Shown here in pieces: positions 39,515-51,637 of a DNA stretch of 64,000 nucleotides. The DNA is taken from contig JBANAY010000004.1 in assembly GCA_037952775.1 (NCBI GenBank), positions 4,216,001-4,280,000 of the forward strand, read 5' to 3'. Under the pieces are notes generated by a model. It had not been told where the DNA came from and ran no database searches. It saw nothing but the letters and a program-made list of their open reading frames with translations. This stretch comes from Clonostachys chloroleuca (lineage: Eukaryota > Ascomycota > Sordariomycetes > Hypocreales > Bionectriaceae). Position numbers and translations under genes: made by a program. Within the stretch, counting starts at the first letter, position 1. Each line of letters begins with the position of its first letter.

Positions 39515-40458
39515 GTTGAACTGGTTGATTGAGTGATTGGTCTTTGAATAGTCGTGGGATTTCACCTGCCGAGTCTTGACCAGCTCTAGTCAATTCGGTC
39601 GGTGAGAGTGTATGATAATGCTGAGCAAAGACATTCTCAACCGGAAACCAGCCCATCTTATATACACACTGCCTTGCCTTTCCATGTCATTCTAAGAGTC
39701 ATAAAGTCATAAAGCCATAAAGTCAAAAATAAAATAAAATAAAGTAAGTCTGCCTAACGTCGTTGGTCGTGCGTGAATCACAGTCATGGTCCATTGTGGA
39801 GTGAAGCCGGTGTGGATCGATCTGGGCATGAGCCGGGGTCATCTCATGCGCCATGTCAGACACAGGGCGCGCTCTTCATGTTGGCTGTAAGGCTGAGTCA
39901 ATCCGCAGCCAATGAGCAGCCGTCTCCCTGCCTCACATTTGCCTTTTTTGCGTGGCGTCGTGTTGGCGTGTGCCAGCATTGTGATGCCATGTCAAGAGGA
40001 GATTTAAGCTTGGGCGCAGGGCGTACTCCAAGAACCTTCGCCTCTTCTGGGGCATTCTACTCTTTCAGGCCGGATGAAGCGACAATGGCCAATGCTCTTG
40101 TTACATCCCACAGCAAGGACAGCTCAGTTGCTCTAGTGATTCACATGTTTCTCGCATGCATTCATCTCGTGCACAGCTGAGCTCGCAAGCGCCGTCATAT
40201 TACCACTGCGCTTCTACAACTCACGCAGCGCAGTTCTCTATGGATGCCATACCCATCTATCCACCCATTGCCTGCCCTCGTCCTCCGCAGTGTGAACAAG
40301 TAGGGTGAGCCGTGACGGTCACAAGCTTCAACAGGAGCTTTTCGCCACTATCCTCGGACCGCCACAAACGCAATCAATAAACGCGAATCTCCCAAAGGTA
40401 ACAATATCCGTATGCTTTGATCACAGTATCACACGTGACATGAATGTATGGACCCGAG
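39515..40458. other. intergenic region with simple repeats
   Basis: Upstream region of the LRR gene and 3' side of rpn3. It has an A/T-rich simple repeat at 39698-39745, described separately. The plus-strand open frame 39773-40180 has no recognisable features. Confidence 0.45.
39698..39745. repeat. ATAAAGTC and AAATA tandem repeats
   Basis: Four near-copies of an 8-9 base unit (CATAAAGTC/CATAAAGCC) run into three copies of AAATA. A simple-sequence tract about 190 bases upstream of the LRR gene start, probably outside any transcript-critical element. Confidence 0.65.
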
Positions 40459-42330
40459 TTACATCCCGTCAAAGTCCCCGCCCAAGTCATCTTCGTCTAA
40501 ATCGCCCTCCTGAATCTCCTTGGCCATCTCTCTTTCGCGTTCGCGAGCTTCTTGGGCGTTCTTGAGTTCAAGACGGTGTTGATTCATAGGGAATCGCATG
40601 GCCTAGGTATCAAAGAGTAAGCTCAACTGTATCTAATCAAACTTTGGTCATCGAGTGCAACATACCTTTACACTTTCGTCGTGCAGTGCCAGACAGGCTC
40701 GGATACGGTCATGGAAGGCCTCACCCGGCTCGCGCGTAGCATAAACGTCTCCCACTTCTTTGGACTTCATAAATCCCCTCTCGCGGTCCAGAGTAGCCTC
40801 GATGACACCGTCTCTAATAGCCTTAGCCACAATATACTCTGCTGACTCCTCGCTGCCAAGATGTAGGCGGATGCAGATATCTCGGAGAGAAATTCGTGAG
40901 TAGGATAGAGACATCATGCGAATGCCAGTCTTGATGACATTCTGTCGGAGGCGCAGAATCAGCGTGTAAGTGCCATCCTTTCGGAAGGTATCCGCATGGT
41001 CAGCAATCGTGGTCTCAAAGGTCTCCAGATCACCAACTCGCACAGCTTGAACGAGCAAGAAGTACGGGTGGAGAGCCTCCTCCATGGTAGCCTGGCGGAA
41101 TGTCGAGCGGTCGGGGATATCACCCATCAGAAGCTCGACAACAAGCAGAAGCTTGGTGGCTGTTTGTGAGAAACCCAAGGCGCAGTTGCTGGATGGTGCC
41201 TTGCGTGTGGCAGCTGTGAGATGTTCATGTGCCTCGGTGTAGCGTAGCTGAATGGCTCGGATCCGTCCGAGGTAGTACAGGAAACGTGCTACCTGGTTAT
41301 TGACTGCATTTTCGGGGAATTGGGTGTGCGAAACAAGCAGATCAGCTTGGCTAATGTGCGAGGTCAGGAGGTAGTTGCGTAGGAGCAGTACAATGACCGA
41401 TGCCTGTGTGTCGATGTCTTTGCGGAGGACTGCGGTTCGAAGAGCTGCGAGAAGCGTAGGTCGAATAGCCACCACCGGCGACTCAGGAGAAGGAGGGAGA
41501 GGAGCCATGTGCTCGCAGAATAGAGAGTAATAGAAATACACCTTGGCGGAGAGAGAATCTAATGTGCGGCGGTTGAGAGTCTGGATACGCTCAGAGAGGT
41601 ATTGGGAGAAATCTGCTCCCTCCTCATACTGCTTCGTGTCAAACAGATGAACTTGGATAAGAATTCCCAGGAAGATGTCAATTTCGGGAATGATCTCCTT
41701 GATCTCCTTCTTTGGGCCATTCTTAGTGGGCTTGCTCGTCTCACTGTCAATCTCCATCTCTGAGCCAGACTTGCTTCCGAGGGTGACATTTTCGCGGCCG
41801 ATGACGGCAAGTAGGTTCTTGACGATATTTTCGGATGCAGGGGTTGCTGGGAATGTCTCGACGATCGCTTGGGCGATGATATCGGGGGTCAGGCGCTTGC
41901 GGATAAGGGAGACTGATCGCAAGGCGCGAAGGGAGAATCGGGCATCGAACAGAATGACAGCTCGATCCAGCAAAGCAAAGTTGCTCTTGATATCTACCAG
42001 AAGGGGAGTGTGAGTAGTGGTGCTCAAAGTGTAGTGAAAAAATAACCATCTCTGATCATCAGGGTTCACTGGTAGCTTACCTGCGACGGCCTGGACAGCG
42101 GGGTCGACCTTGTCCTCAGCCTTGTCGTCGCCGGCCATATCAACATCTCCATCAGCGTCCCCAGACTGTTGTTGCTTCGTCGACTTGGAGGGAGGAACGA
42201 CGACAGTCATCTCTTCATCACCATCCTTGGCGGCAGGCTTCTTGCCCTTTGCCTTGTCGGCGTCCTTGTTATTTCTTACGCCATTCTCGGCGGGCTTCCG
42301 GCCGCTGTTGTGAGGAGTCTTGCCGGGCAT
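40459..42330 (-). CDS. rpn3: 26S proteasome non-ATPase regulatory subunit Rpn3
   Basis: Lid subunit of the 26S proteasome regulatory particle, a PCI-domain scaffold protein (mammalian PSMD3). Three exons on the minus strand: 42081-42330, 40666-41993 and 40459-40602; 573 residues. Intron 1 (41994-42080) is 87 bases, has no stop and keeps the frame, so an unspliced reading looks coding. It was removed because it restores the family-like AVQAVADIKSNFALLDRAVI. The last exon adds AMRFPMNQHRLELKNAQEAR and the acidic tail ending GDFDGM. Family landmarks are FDARFSLRALRSVSLIRKRLTP, RTLDSLSAKVYFYYSL, NVIKTGIRMMSLSYSRISLRDICIRL (PCI winged helix) and AEYIVAKAIRDGVIEATLD. The first 75 residues are a charged, disordered extension. 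Confidence 0.95.
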
Positions 42331-43533
42331 GACGGCGACCGTACGTGGTACTCTATAGAGCTGTGAAGACCCGAGGGAGGTGCCTGTGTGGCTTGAGGGA
42401 GGGATGATATGGCGATGGTGACGGTGATGACAAAAGCGGCTTCAGGTCAGGCGAGCAACGCACTGGAGTCTCCCTTGTGGCTGGCAATTCGTCGAGGAAA
42501 ATGGCTCTGGGGTGAGGCGAATGAGTGTATCAAGCCCGTGCCTGTCCTCGGTCTGTCGGTGATGAGCGGTGGTGAGGTGTGAGTGATGGTTTGTTTGCGT
42601 CGTTGATTGGGAGAATGCAGAAGATTCGAGCTCGCCAAGTTGGGGCGCGCCTACAGCTCGCTAGGCGACAGGGTAGGAGCATGTGCAGGGTACTTTCCGA
42701 TCTAGGGGAGGTTGCGTGGAGACCAATGTACCCTGTACCAGAGGCACTACCAAGTGTCTCTTGGGGCACTGCTGCTACTGCCGTTGGGGTACGTTGGTAG
42801 TGCGCTGGCCCGAGCGTAAGTGACGTTGTCGAGCTGATGCCTGCCAGCTCACCTGCCTGCTGTACCTATCTACCTACCCTTGACCTTTTTGCTGAAAGTG
42901 GCCACCTGCTAAAGTGAGCTTGCTACCCGGGAACAGACTGATCCATCTTGGTCTGTAGCGACAAGCAGCACAATATGTAGCTTGTCGTTGTCCCTTCTAT
43001 CTCTCCCTTCTTATGATGTGCAATTTTCCCTCTGGAAATACCCTCACCTCACAGGAGCAGACACGCAACCTGTGTAGATCGCTAGTCTGGGTAAGTATCC
43101 AGACTAGCGGCGAATTGGGTTTCGGAATGAGGGCTGTCTCGTAGGCAGAGAGGGTTTTGGTGAGGAATGGATGCCATCTGACATGTGCACCTAAGGATGA
43201 GCCCGTCACATGGGATCAACATGCACTATCTCACTACCTCCTGGATTGTGCTTAGCCTTGAAGAATCGTAGGTGCACGCAATGAACAAACAGTCAAGACT
43301 AAACTTGGGGAAATCGAGATTTTTATTAAAACCATTTGATTCATTCTGTCGTTCCTATCCTTGACAAACTACAAACACCAGGAAGAAATCCTAGTATAGC
43401 ATTGATCGCCAACCCATAATTATCACCCTCCCAACGCCTGAATTGATCAACCAAACCGGAAATCTAGAAGCAACAAGGCTTTCAATCGTAGAAATAAGAA
43501 AAAGAAAGACTAAGAAATAACAGGAGAAAACGT
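42331..43533. other. intergenic region between rpn3 and taf12
   Basis: rpn3 promoter and leader, then the 3' side of taf12. CTACC/GGTAG-type repeats occur around 42860-42885. A proteasome gene might carry a PACE element (GGTGGCAAA); I did not find one. No coding frame was supported. Confidence 0.4.
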
Positions 43534-45853
43534 CTACTCGCCCTTCCCGGGCATAACCTTGGCGGCCTGAACCGCACTCATCTTGGCAATCCATCCGGGA
43601 GAAGGTTGGACTTTGCGAACCGTTCGCAACTCGTCTGACGAGTAGCCTGGAACGCGGATATTGTAGGTTCTTTCGAGAACAAGCTGAATGTCGCGGATTT
43701 CCAAGACTTTGGAACCACGCTCTTTGGCATTTCGGCAAGCGGCGTGTAGGACATTATCTACAAACGAATCGGCCATGTTCAAGACATTCTGGATATAGTT
43801 AGTATGCTGGGTCGTCGTGATTAATGTACGGCTTTGCACCACTTACTTCTTCAACATCTGGTGTTAGGAGGTTGCCTTCCTGCCCTTCGGATGAACCTCC
43901 GCACACCTGTCGAACGAGTTCGTCCAGCTTCTTCTTGCTGAGAACATGGTCACCCTCAGCCTCGTTGTTGTAGGCGGGGACTCTTCCCATCGCTGGTTGG
44001 TTCATAACTCCTCCCAGAGTACCGCTTCCTTGTGACATCGTAGGGCGACCTGCCTTGACACCTCCCCCAATCGCAACACCATGTGGAACGGCGGTTGCCT
44101 TCTCCGGCAACTGCTTAGGGATGGGCATCTTGGACTGGATCGTGGCTTGTTGAGTTGTCGGGTGTGCGTGGTGACCTTGCTGTTGCTGATGCTGCGGCGC
44201 AGCTTGTTGTTGCTGCTGCTGTGCAGCCATGTTCTGGTTCATGGCCCCGTTTGTGGACGTAGGAGTGCCAACTTGCTGGGGCGTTTGGCCCTGTTGGGCC
44301 TGCTGCTGTTGCTGACCATGTGTTGGGATATTGCCAGAGACAGCTCTTTGGTTGGCAAGATTCATGGCGGCAGAGTGGCTCAAAGCTCGTGTTGGCCCAG
44401 GAGGAGGAACCGGAGTCGCCGACTGGGGCGTCTGTACGCGCTGAGTCCCTTGGGTTTGTGCCTGCTGAGCGGCCATGACTGTGTTGACTGGGGGAGGTTG
44501 AACCGGCTCCGTCTTCACTTGGACTTGGGCTTGGGGTTGCGGGTGAGCTTGCGGAGGCTGTGGTGGCTGTGGCTGTTGTTGAGTTTGTTGTGATGTTGCC
44601 TGAGGAGGGTTTTGTGCCGGACGGTTAGGTTGTGCCTGCGCATTTGTAGTTGGTGTGCTCGCTGGGGATTGACGATTGGCCGCACCCGCCAGCTGCTGCT
44701 GGTTCTTGGCAGCCTCAACAGCCGCATTTACTGACTGTGTCACGTTTTGGGCCGTGTTTATGTCGGTCGGCTTCTGACCTTGTGCCCCCTGTGCTGCCTG
44801 AGCTGGCGTGCCGGCTCTCGCATCAGTCACAATATGTACCTTCTTGAACTGCTCCACCCATTTGGTGGCTTCATTGTACACCTTGAGTTGATTGGCCTTC
44901 TGCTCATTAAGTTTCTTAATCTCATCTTCAGTGAAGGGATTCTGAGATGCCTGTCTTTGAGCGACCTGCCTCTCAATAGCTCGAACTCTCGTCTTCGTGT
45001 TCTCCATGGTAAGAAGAGCACGGCCATACCTAGTCTTCTGCTCTTGAATCCACCTCGTAGCTTCCGCCGTGGAACCCTTGCCAAGGAGATTGGCAGGAGG
45101 TCTGAAGCTGACCTGCCTGAGATGGGCGGCGATATTCTCCGGCAACTTGGGGGTGGGAGCTTGAGCCTGAGCCTGACCTTGAGCTTGTGGATTTTGCGCT
45201 TGCGCAACGGTCGGGGTGCCAGGAGTTGCTTGGTTCTGGACCCCGCCGTTGGGGAAGGCACCTGGCTTTTGTGCTGTGGCATTCTGCGCCGGGGTTTGAG
45301 GCTGGCCGACCTGTCCAGCTGTCTGCGCTTGTGCCAGGTTTGTCTGGCCCTGTACACCCTGCGTTTGTGGTTGAGCTTGCTGAGCTTGTTGCGGCACTGC
45401 TGGGCGCTGTTGCGGTTGTCCTTGTCCTTGTCCTTGCTGTTGCACTGCTTGAGCCTGACCCTGGGCCTGCCCTTGTGCAGGTTGCTGCTGGCCCTGTTGG
45501 GCTTGTTGCCCTTGCAATTGCTGCTGTTGCTGTAGCCTTTGCTGATGCCCGATCTGCTGTCGACGTTGCTGAATCTTTCCCGTCAACATCTTAGAGAAAC
45601 TGAAGATCTTCTCTGTCGCCTGCTTATATTCGGGACTTCCCTGCGGAGAGTTCTTAACTTTGGCCCAGAGATTTTCAAGCCCAGCGACATATTTGGTCTT
45701 CTCTTCCTCACTGAGGTGTGGCAGCTGGCGAATCTGCGACGGCTGATAGACAACGGCTTGAGGCTGCGGAGCTGCCGTCCCGGGTTGTGGTTGGCCTTGA
45801 GCTTGGCCCTGAGGCTGGCCCTGGGTATTCTGTTGGCCTGGGGCGGGATTCAT
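43534..45853 (-). CDS. taf12: TFIID/SAGA subunit TAF12 with histone fold and long Gln-rich N-terminus
   Basis: Shared subunit of TFIID and SAGA. Two exons on the minus strand, 43847-45853 and 43534-43788, are joined at a 58-base intron with a TACTAAC branch site. The product has 753 residues from the ATG at 45853 (MNPAPGQQ); an upstream in-frame ATG at 45886 would add 11. Residues 1-590 are extremely rich in Gln, Ala and Pro. They contain a conserved helical part ([60 protein letters not shown]). The histone fold is at the C-terminus, starting [12 protein letters not shown] and crossing the intron: DVEE joins [20 protein letters not shown], then [20 protein letters not shown] and YNIRVPGY. 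Such Gln-rich tails are usual for fungal TAF12. The family call is secure from the histone fold. Confidence 0.93.
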
Positions 45854-48800
45854 CTTTGAATTAGTCGCTGTATGAACCGGTCGCAATCCGTGGTCGGCGA
45901 TGGCTCAGTATAGCGAGTGTTGCAAGAACAATGCAGTCCAGCCCCCGAGGCTGGAGGACAGAGTCTTCGGAACTACTGGTCGCAAGATATATGATCGGCC
46001 GTCTGCGTATCGATACCGCCCGTACCGATGATGTCGAGGATGGTCCAAGTCGTGGCTTCTTATACTTTTGGGTGCAGGCAGCAGTCACGGAGTCTGGCGC
46101 GTTTAGGTCCTTCGGTTGCGGTACGACTGCGCTAGACTCCGGAAAAAATTAGGCGCCGTTCCGCCATTGATGGGGAGTGAGACATCCATCAAATGTCTAC
46201 GAGCAACGTCTTATAATAGTCCAACGTGCTTAAAAACGCGAACTTGAAAGGTCTTCTGTGATTTACAAATCCGAAACGATGATTCAATGTCATAATATGT
46301 CGAAAAGCTGCTCAAGGGTCGCAATTGGGATGAGGCTGCATGTATGGTCTACATCACATATATAAGGCCTAGCTCTGAATCATCGGAGCCGACCTTCAGA
46401 TCCACACTCTACGGACTTTGTATAGACCACACCCCGACTCTTCTCCAGCACGAGAGAACCAGATCATGGACATTGCTGCTGGTGCGACACATTGTGGCCA
46501 GGTCGGTGATATGGCGCGCGGATTCCGGTGAGATAGGGGCTGTCGGCTGGCACATGATTATGCATTGCCATGTGCCACCCAACACGGATGCAGTCTCCGA
46601 CCGGACGAGTGTTTTCAATTGCATGAATGGCTGGTCCGCGGGCCGAAGGATTGGGACATTCGTCATTCATCGCTTTATCTGCGGCTGGAAGACCTAAGCT
46701 GACGCCATCCCCTCATGACATTCACATATACCTCAACGACACAGGTAGGTCGATAGGTAGGCGTCGCTTTGGTGTGCAACATTGATGCTGTTGGTGGGGT
46801 GCGTTGGCGAATCGATGATGAGCTGCTGTTGGGTGTGTTGACAGCTCATTTGCATCCCGAGATCAGCCATTGCATCTCGCCACCCTTGGGAGCTGACGGT
46901 GTTGGGGATGTGGTGGTGTTGGGCAATTCTCAGCTGGCTCTGTTCGCGCTGGCCGGCTCACCGTCTGATCGGATAGCTCGAAGGAGGAGAAAAAGAAAAG
47001 AAAAAGAAGGCACCGATGTAAGTTGGACATAAACTGGCAGAGACATGCAGGACTAGCAGTAATGTACCTGTTTCCACTACCGACTAGTTGGTGCCTAATG
47101 GTGGTAATCATGCTCTTGGCTGGGCACAATGGCAGTTGAGTCTGCGTTGGCGTGGCCCACTATCACCGAGAACAAGGAGCTGAGGAAGTGCCAATAGCGC
47201 CTGAAGAGCCGGCTCATCGGGTCTGGCTAGTTCTTGGACGAGACCTCTGCATAAAGACCCCAATTGATTGGATTCATACACAAATAGCAGCAGGCAAAAA
47301 AGCGCCTAGGGTTACGGCCAGCGGTTGCTGTCCACTCCAGTCTTCAGGGCACACCGAACTGGGTCGCAGACCTGCCATGCAGGTTCATAAAGAAATTTCA
47401 AGGGAAAATTTTCTTTCTTTTTCTCTTTTTTCCACCAGTTTCTCTAGTCCAGTTCAACTCCATTGCCGACCTTCCGTGCTGAGCATTGCATGGTATTTGC
47501 TGATAGCTGAATAGGGTCATCGGCTAGCTTTCGAGTTGCTGCTGATTATTTGGCCATCTGCCTTTCTACTAAATTAGTTCTCCCGGCATAGCTCCTCCTA
47601 CCTCTGTGGCCTATCCCTATCCTTCTGACCTTCCATTGTCATATTATGAGCGGCAGTACATCAGTCTTGCTTATTACTAGTACCGAACGTGCTAGTGTCT
47701 TCCCAGTAGTATCACGCATTTCATATTTGCCTATTATTACTCAGGTAGGCATTGCGGGCACCGGTCATTGGCGACTCATAGCTTGATCATAAAACCCAAG
47801 CTATTCATCCATCATCACCATTACCTGGTGTTCAAGGTTCCGTCCACTTCCCTGTTTCTATTTAGGTCCTTGAGGGCTCTGAAACGACGGAGCCAGTCTT
47901 CTGTCCTGCGCGGTTTATCCTCTTCACGCACGCCCGCCTGATCTGCATAACGCTCGTCTCACGGCTGTAGGTCAGACCTGACAGGCATCTCCTTGTAAAG
48001 CCTACAGTTCAAGCGCTTGACAGGTCAAGGGTCACGACTCGATCAGCTCGCCACCTATATCTGGTGCTATTATTTTGCTATCAACCAGCTGGCCGGTGGC
48101 ACTCCCCTCCCCCGCTGCTGTCCCACGAGCTCTTTTCTGGCTCATCTACAGGCAATTGATTCCCTCTTTCCGCTTGGGTCAGACGAGGGGCAGCTTTTGG
48201 CAGAAATCTAGAAAAGACAGACCCTGGCAGTGCCCCTCTTGCGCCCCAGTCACCCAGACTCTCCGTTCTTCGCTTGTGTGGTGTGGTGTGGTCAAGGTCA
48301 GCCGCATTGACAAAGGAGACAGCGACGAGCTTCTTTTCATATCATGATCGCCGCCAGTAACTGCAGTATAACATCATCTTCCCTTTCCTGGAGATTCTTC
48401 CTCGGGGCCCTGCACCTGGGCCTCGATCCCTGAGACCGGCTCGTACGTCCCTCTCCCCTTCTCGATCCCATCGTGCCCATCTCAGGCTGGTCCTCAACCC
48501 AACCCTCCACTGCCTCCCCTGTCTCTGCACGGCGCTGGCATCCATCCCCCCGCCGAGGGCATCCCGCGACGCCGCCTCACTCGTCGACATTGGTTCCGTC
48601 CCGACATTTTCACGCCCACCTTGAGCTGCATTGCGACCTGTGATGCTCCGCTGGCGCTTGCCTTAAACAAACACCTACATACATAAATTACCTACATACT
48701 ATTCAGACCTACATACCTGCCTTACATACATGCTGCATTCCTACATTACATCCACTTGCGCAAACGGTACGCAGGCCGACTCTTCCACCACCCCCGCGTC

Positions 48801-49190
48801 CGAACTTTTTCTCTCTCTCTTTCCCCTTCCTTGGCTTTCCTTTGCCTGGCCGTCCGGTTTACCCCACACGAGACTCTGCGGTTGCAATTGTGTGCGGCGG
48901 TGATTACAGATCAGCGATCCGGTCTTTTTTTTCCCTCCTCTGCTGCTACGGCCACTGTGCTACACATACCTACTACATACCGCCTGCACCACCCCCAGAC
49001 CAGAGACGGACTCTTGGTGCCACTGCCTCCTCGGGGAGCACACGAAGCAGCCCAGTTGCGATTTGTGCCGTCTGGGGCTTTCGGGACTCTCGCCTACAAG
49101 CCGCTACCCTCTGGGACCGTCCATTGACGCCTGGAAACACAGCTGCACCCGTCCGTCGCTGCGCTGCACCACCAAGGTCGCTCTCGCACT
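45854..49190. other. 3.3 kb gene-free region upstream of the acidic unknown gene
   Basis: Holds the divergent promoters of taf12 and the gene at 49191. From about 47800 the plus strand is strongly pyrimidine-rich with many short upstream open frames (for example 48756-49127), which suggests a long 5' leader for the downstream gene. No protein-like sequence was recognised. Confidence 0.45.
48669..48752. repeat. imperfect CTACATAC tandem repeat
   Basis: About eight scattered copies of CCTACATAC/TTACATAC-type units lie within some 80 bases of the probable leader of the gene at 49191. A simple-sequence tract of unknown consequence. Confidence 0.6.
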
Positions 49191-50285
49191 ATGCCGAAAA
49201 ACAGGCGGCTGCGGCGGCGCCCGTCCACCCCCAATCTCAGCGACCTCACCCAGCACCCTCACCACCGCCGCTTCTTCACCGCTGACCCAGCGTCACCGCC
49301 CGAGACTCCAACCACATCCCCGAGCCTGTCTCGCAAAATCAGCTCCAAGCCTCGGCACCAGCCTCCGTTCGCTGAGTACGACGATGAGCTGGTTGATGAC
49401 CCCCATATCAAGCCCGTAGGCAATGGCCACCAGTTTAGCTATCAGCCCACTTTTGGCCCCGACCAGCTGAGTCCTCGCTCGTCTTCCTCGCATGGCGATA
49501 CCTCCTCCGCCGTGGACGATTCCTCCTCTTCTGACGGAGATTCATCCGCGAGGGTGAGCGTTGTGAGTGCACCTAATGCCTCGAGCATCAAGGATTTTGA
49601 CGACAATGAGTCCAGCCCCAAGCTGGTGGAGTCTTCGGATTCTGATGAGCCTGGTGGTAGCGCGGCCAATGATAATGACGATGATGAGGATGACATCGAT
49701 GAGGACCAGGGCGGAGCCAATTACGAGCAGCAATCCCATACCCATGTAACAGTCACCACTGCCGTCTTTGAATTCACCCTGGAAGAGATCGATCCGATGG
49801 ACGACGAGTGGGATGCGCTCGAAGTTCTCTACCCCTATGAAATTGAGCCACCAAGAAGTCGCTCCAGCTCGTGGCACAAAGAGCTGGACAAGAACATGGT
49901 GCGCGAGTTCAGAAACCTCAACTGCAGCGCATCCACCTCTGACAATGACATCGAGCTTGACGGCGAAGAGGATGCCTTTATGCGGCACCAGCGAGAACTT
50001 AGACGCAGAAGGAGGGTTAGCATGTCTAGCAGTGTTGGGAAGCGAACGCACAGTGAGCTGAGCGACTCGGACGATGACTTTGGATTCCTGGATGTCAATG
50101 ACGTAGGGTCAAGCGCCAAGAGGATGCGGAAGCGATTGCACAGGAGTAGTCTGCTATTCCATGATCCGCCGGAGCAGATCGAGGAGCTTGAGGAGCCGGA
50201 CTCCAGTGAGGATGAGCCCCACGAGGATCTCGCTCGGGAGCTCCCGTACTTCACTGTGGAGGTAATGGAGGTCGAGTCTAGTTGA
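49191..50285 (+). CDS. acidic, serine-rich, probably nuclear protein of unknown function
   Basis: Single-exon protein of 364 residues that I do not recognise. It begins with a very basic stretch (MPKNRRLRRRPS), then Pro/Ser-rich sequence. A Ser/Asp-rich segment at about residues 95-185 includes a run of acidic residues (DNDDDEDDIDEDQ). The most ordered-looking part is residues about 190-245: VTVTTAVFEFTLEEIDPMDD, EWDALEVLYPYEIEPPRSRS, WHKELDKNMVREFRNLNCSA. A second basic patch (RELRRRRRVS) and SAKRMRKRLHRSS could serve as nuclear signals. The tail is acidic with a possible SUMO-interaction-like hydrophobic/acidic end (YFTVEVMEVESS). Long open frame, clean start and patterned composition support a real gene, preceded by a long pyrimidine-rich leader. 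Confidence 0.75.
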   Translation: MPKNRRLRRRPSTPNLSDLTQHPHHRRFFTADPASPPETPTTSPSLSRKISSKPRHQPPFAEYDDELVDDPHIKPVGNGHQFSYQPTFGPDQLSPRSSSSHGDTSSAVDDSSSSDGDSSARVSVVSAPNASSIKDFDDNESSPKLVESSDSDEPGGSAANDNDDDEDDIDEDQGGANYEQQSHTHVTVTTAVFEFTLEEIDPMDDEWDALEVLYPYEIEPPRSRSSSWHKELDKNMVREFRNLNCSASTSDNDIELDGEEDAFMRHQRELRRRRRVSMSSSVGKRTHSELSDSDDDFGFLDVNDVGSSAKRMRKRLHRSSLLFHDPPEQIEELEEPDSSEDEPHEDLARELPYFTVEVMEVESS

Positions 50286-51637
50286 TGTTCTCAACGGATG
50301 ACGATGACGATGATACGTTTTCTTGAATAATGATACGATGGCAATGAGCAACGACTTCATGACGATGGCGAATCTCTCCCATGATTTTGAATTGTTCAAC
50401 AATGCATGGACCTGGGCATTGTAGTTCTATACACAGTCACGCAAAACCAAATATTTAGCAGATTCTTGGCTAATTCGTCCCCGCCTGCGGATAGACGTGG
50501 ACAGGCAGACAGACCGAGGTCGGGTCGGAATATGATATGATATTGTCGAGGATGATAGGGAGAGGGCAGGATTTTTTATGCATGTTTAGACGGAGGATCA
50601 CTCTCAATGGGACTTTTTTCGGTGCATTTTCGATCTTCTCACGGCACTCTCTGGGTAACCCTTTGGTCTTGTTTCATCAACCAACTTTCCTTCTCTCCTT
50701 GGAGTCTCTGTTCATTTTTATTTTTTTTTGTTTTCCTCTATTTGTTTCGTTTTTCCTTCATCCTGATACCTGATATAGACTTTTTTTTCTTGGACATGCG
50801 GGCGCCCAACACAAAACCATCTACCTTTGCTGCGGCTGCTGGCATAGACCAGGGTGATGAAGACATAGGAGGGAGGATTCAGAGCAAATAGTATAGCATG
50901 AAGCATGGGTGCGGATTTGGCCTTTGAATTTGCAGATACAGACCGAGATAGACTGGGCGATTGAGCCGTCCAATGACACACGAAGCACGTTATCGTAGCC
51001 GCAAGATTGCCTGATTTGAGCGCGTGATTGACTTTGCCCCCACCCGGCTGGGATTTCCCAGCCCCCAGGCGATTGCAGATTTGGCGAGTGGCATTGAAGC
51101 AGGAGTCAGCGTATCAGATTGCAGGACTAGGCGGGCAATAAGACAGCTATTATGGTTGAGATGGTAAGCGAACGGGGTTCATGGAATTGAATTGACTGGG
51201 CTATTATGCATTTTACATGTAGGTATCACGCAAAACAGTGTATATTTAATAGCCTCAGGAATTCTCCTAGGCTGAACATACTGATCACGTCGATGCTGAT
51301 CCTGTTGTAGAATGTTGCGCATACGGTCCAGCCCGCCCGTAGCACCAGAATTATCTTACCCACCTCGCGGACCGATGACCCCGCCACTCAACGCGGGGCA
51401 CCAGAGGCGTATCGATAAGATCTAGAGATAAGAGCACCATTGTTTGGAAATGTCTCCATTGGGCAAGTCCCATTATTTCCAATATCATCATCAATCACTG
51501 TTTCCGCCCAGAACCATTGAGTGTCTGAGGTCATACTTCGTCCGACCTGGGACAAGGGAGACGGATATCGTTCCTTGTTGCTATTCTCGAGAAACACTTA
51601 CACTCTCCTTCATCGAACGCGTTCTGCTTTCCAAACA
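50286..51637. other. 1.35 kb intergenic region
   Basis: 3' region of the acidic protein gene with T-rich tracts (50700-50790), then the promoter region of spc34. No gene was supported. Confidence 0.45.

Noticed and set aside
39698..39745. Possible replication-origin-like A/T tract
   Set aside because: Only simple repeats are visible; origin sequences in filamentous fungi cannot be recognised this way.
44747..45535. 262-codon Leu-rich plus-strand open frame that looks membrane-like
   Set aside because: It is the complement of the Gln-rich codons of taf12; Leu runs arise from CAG/CTG complementarity.
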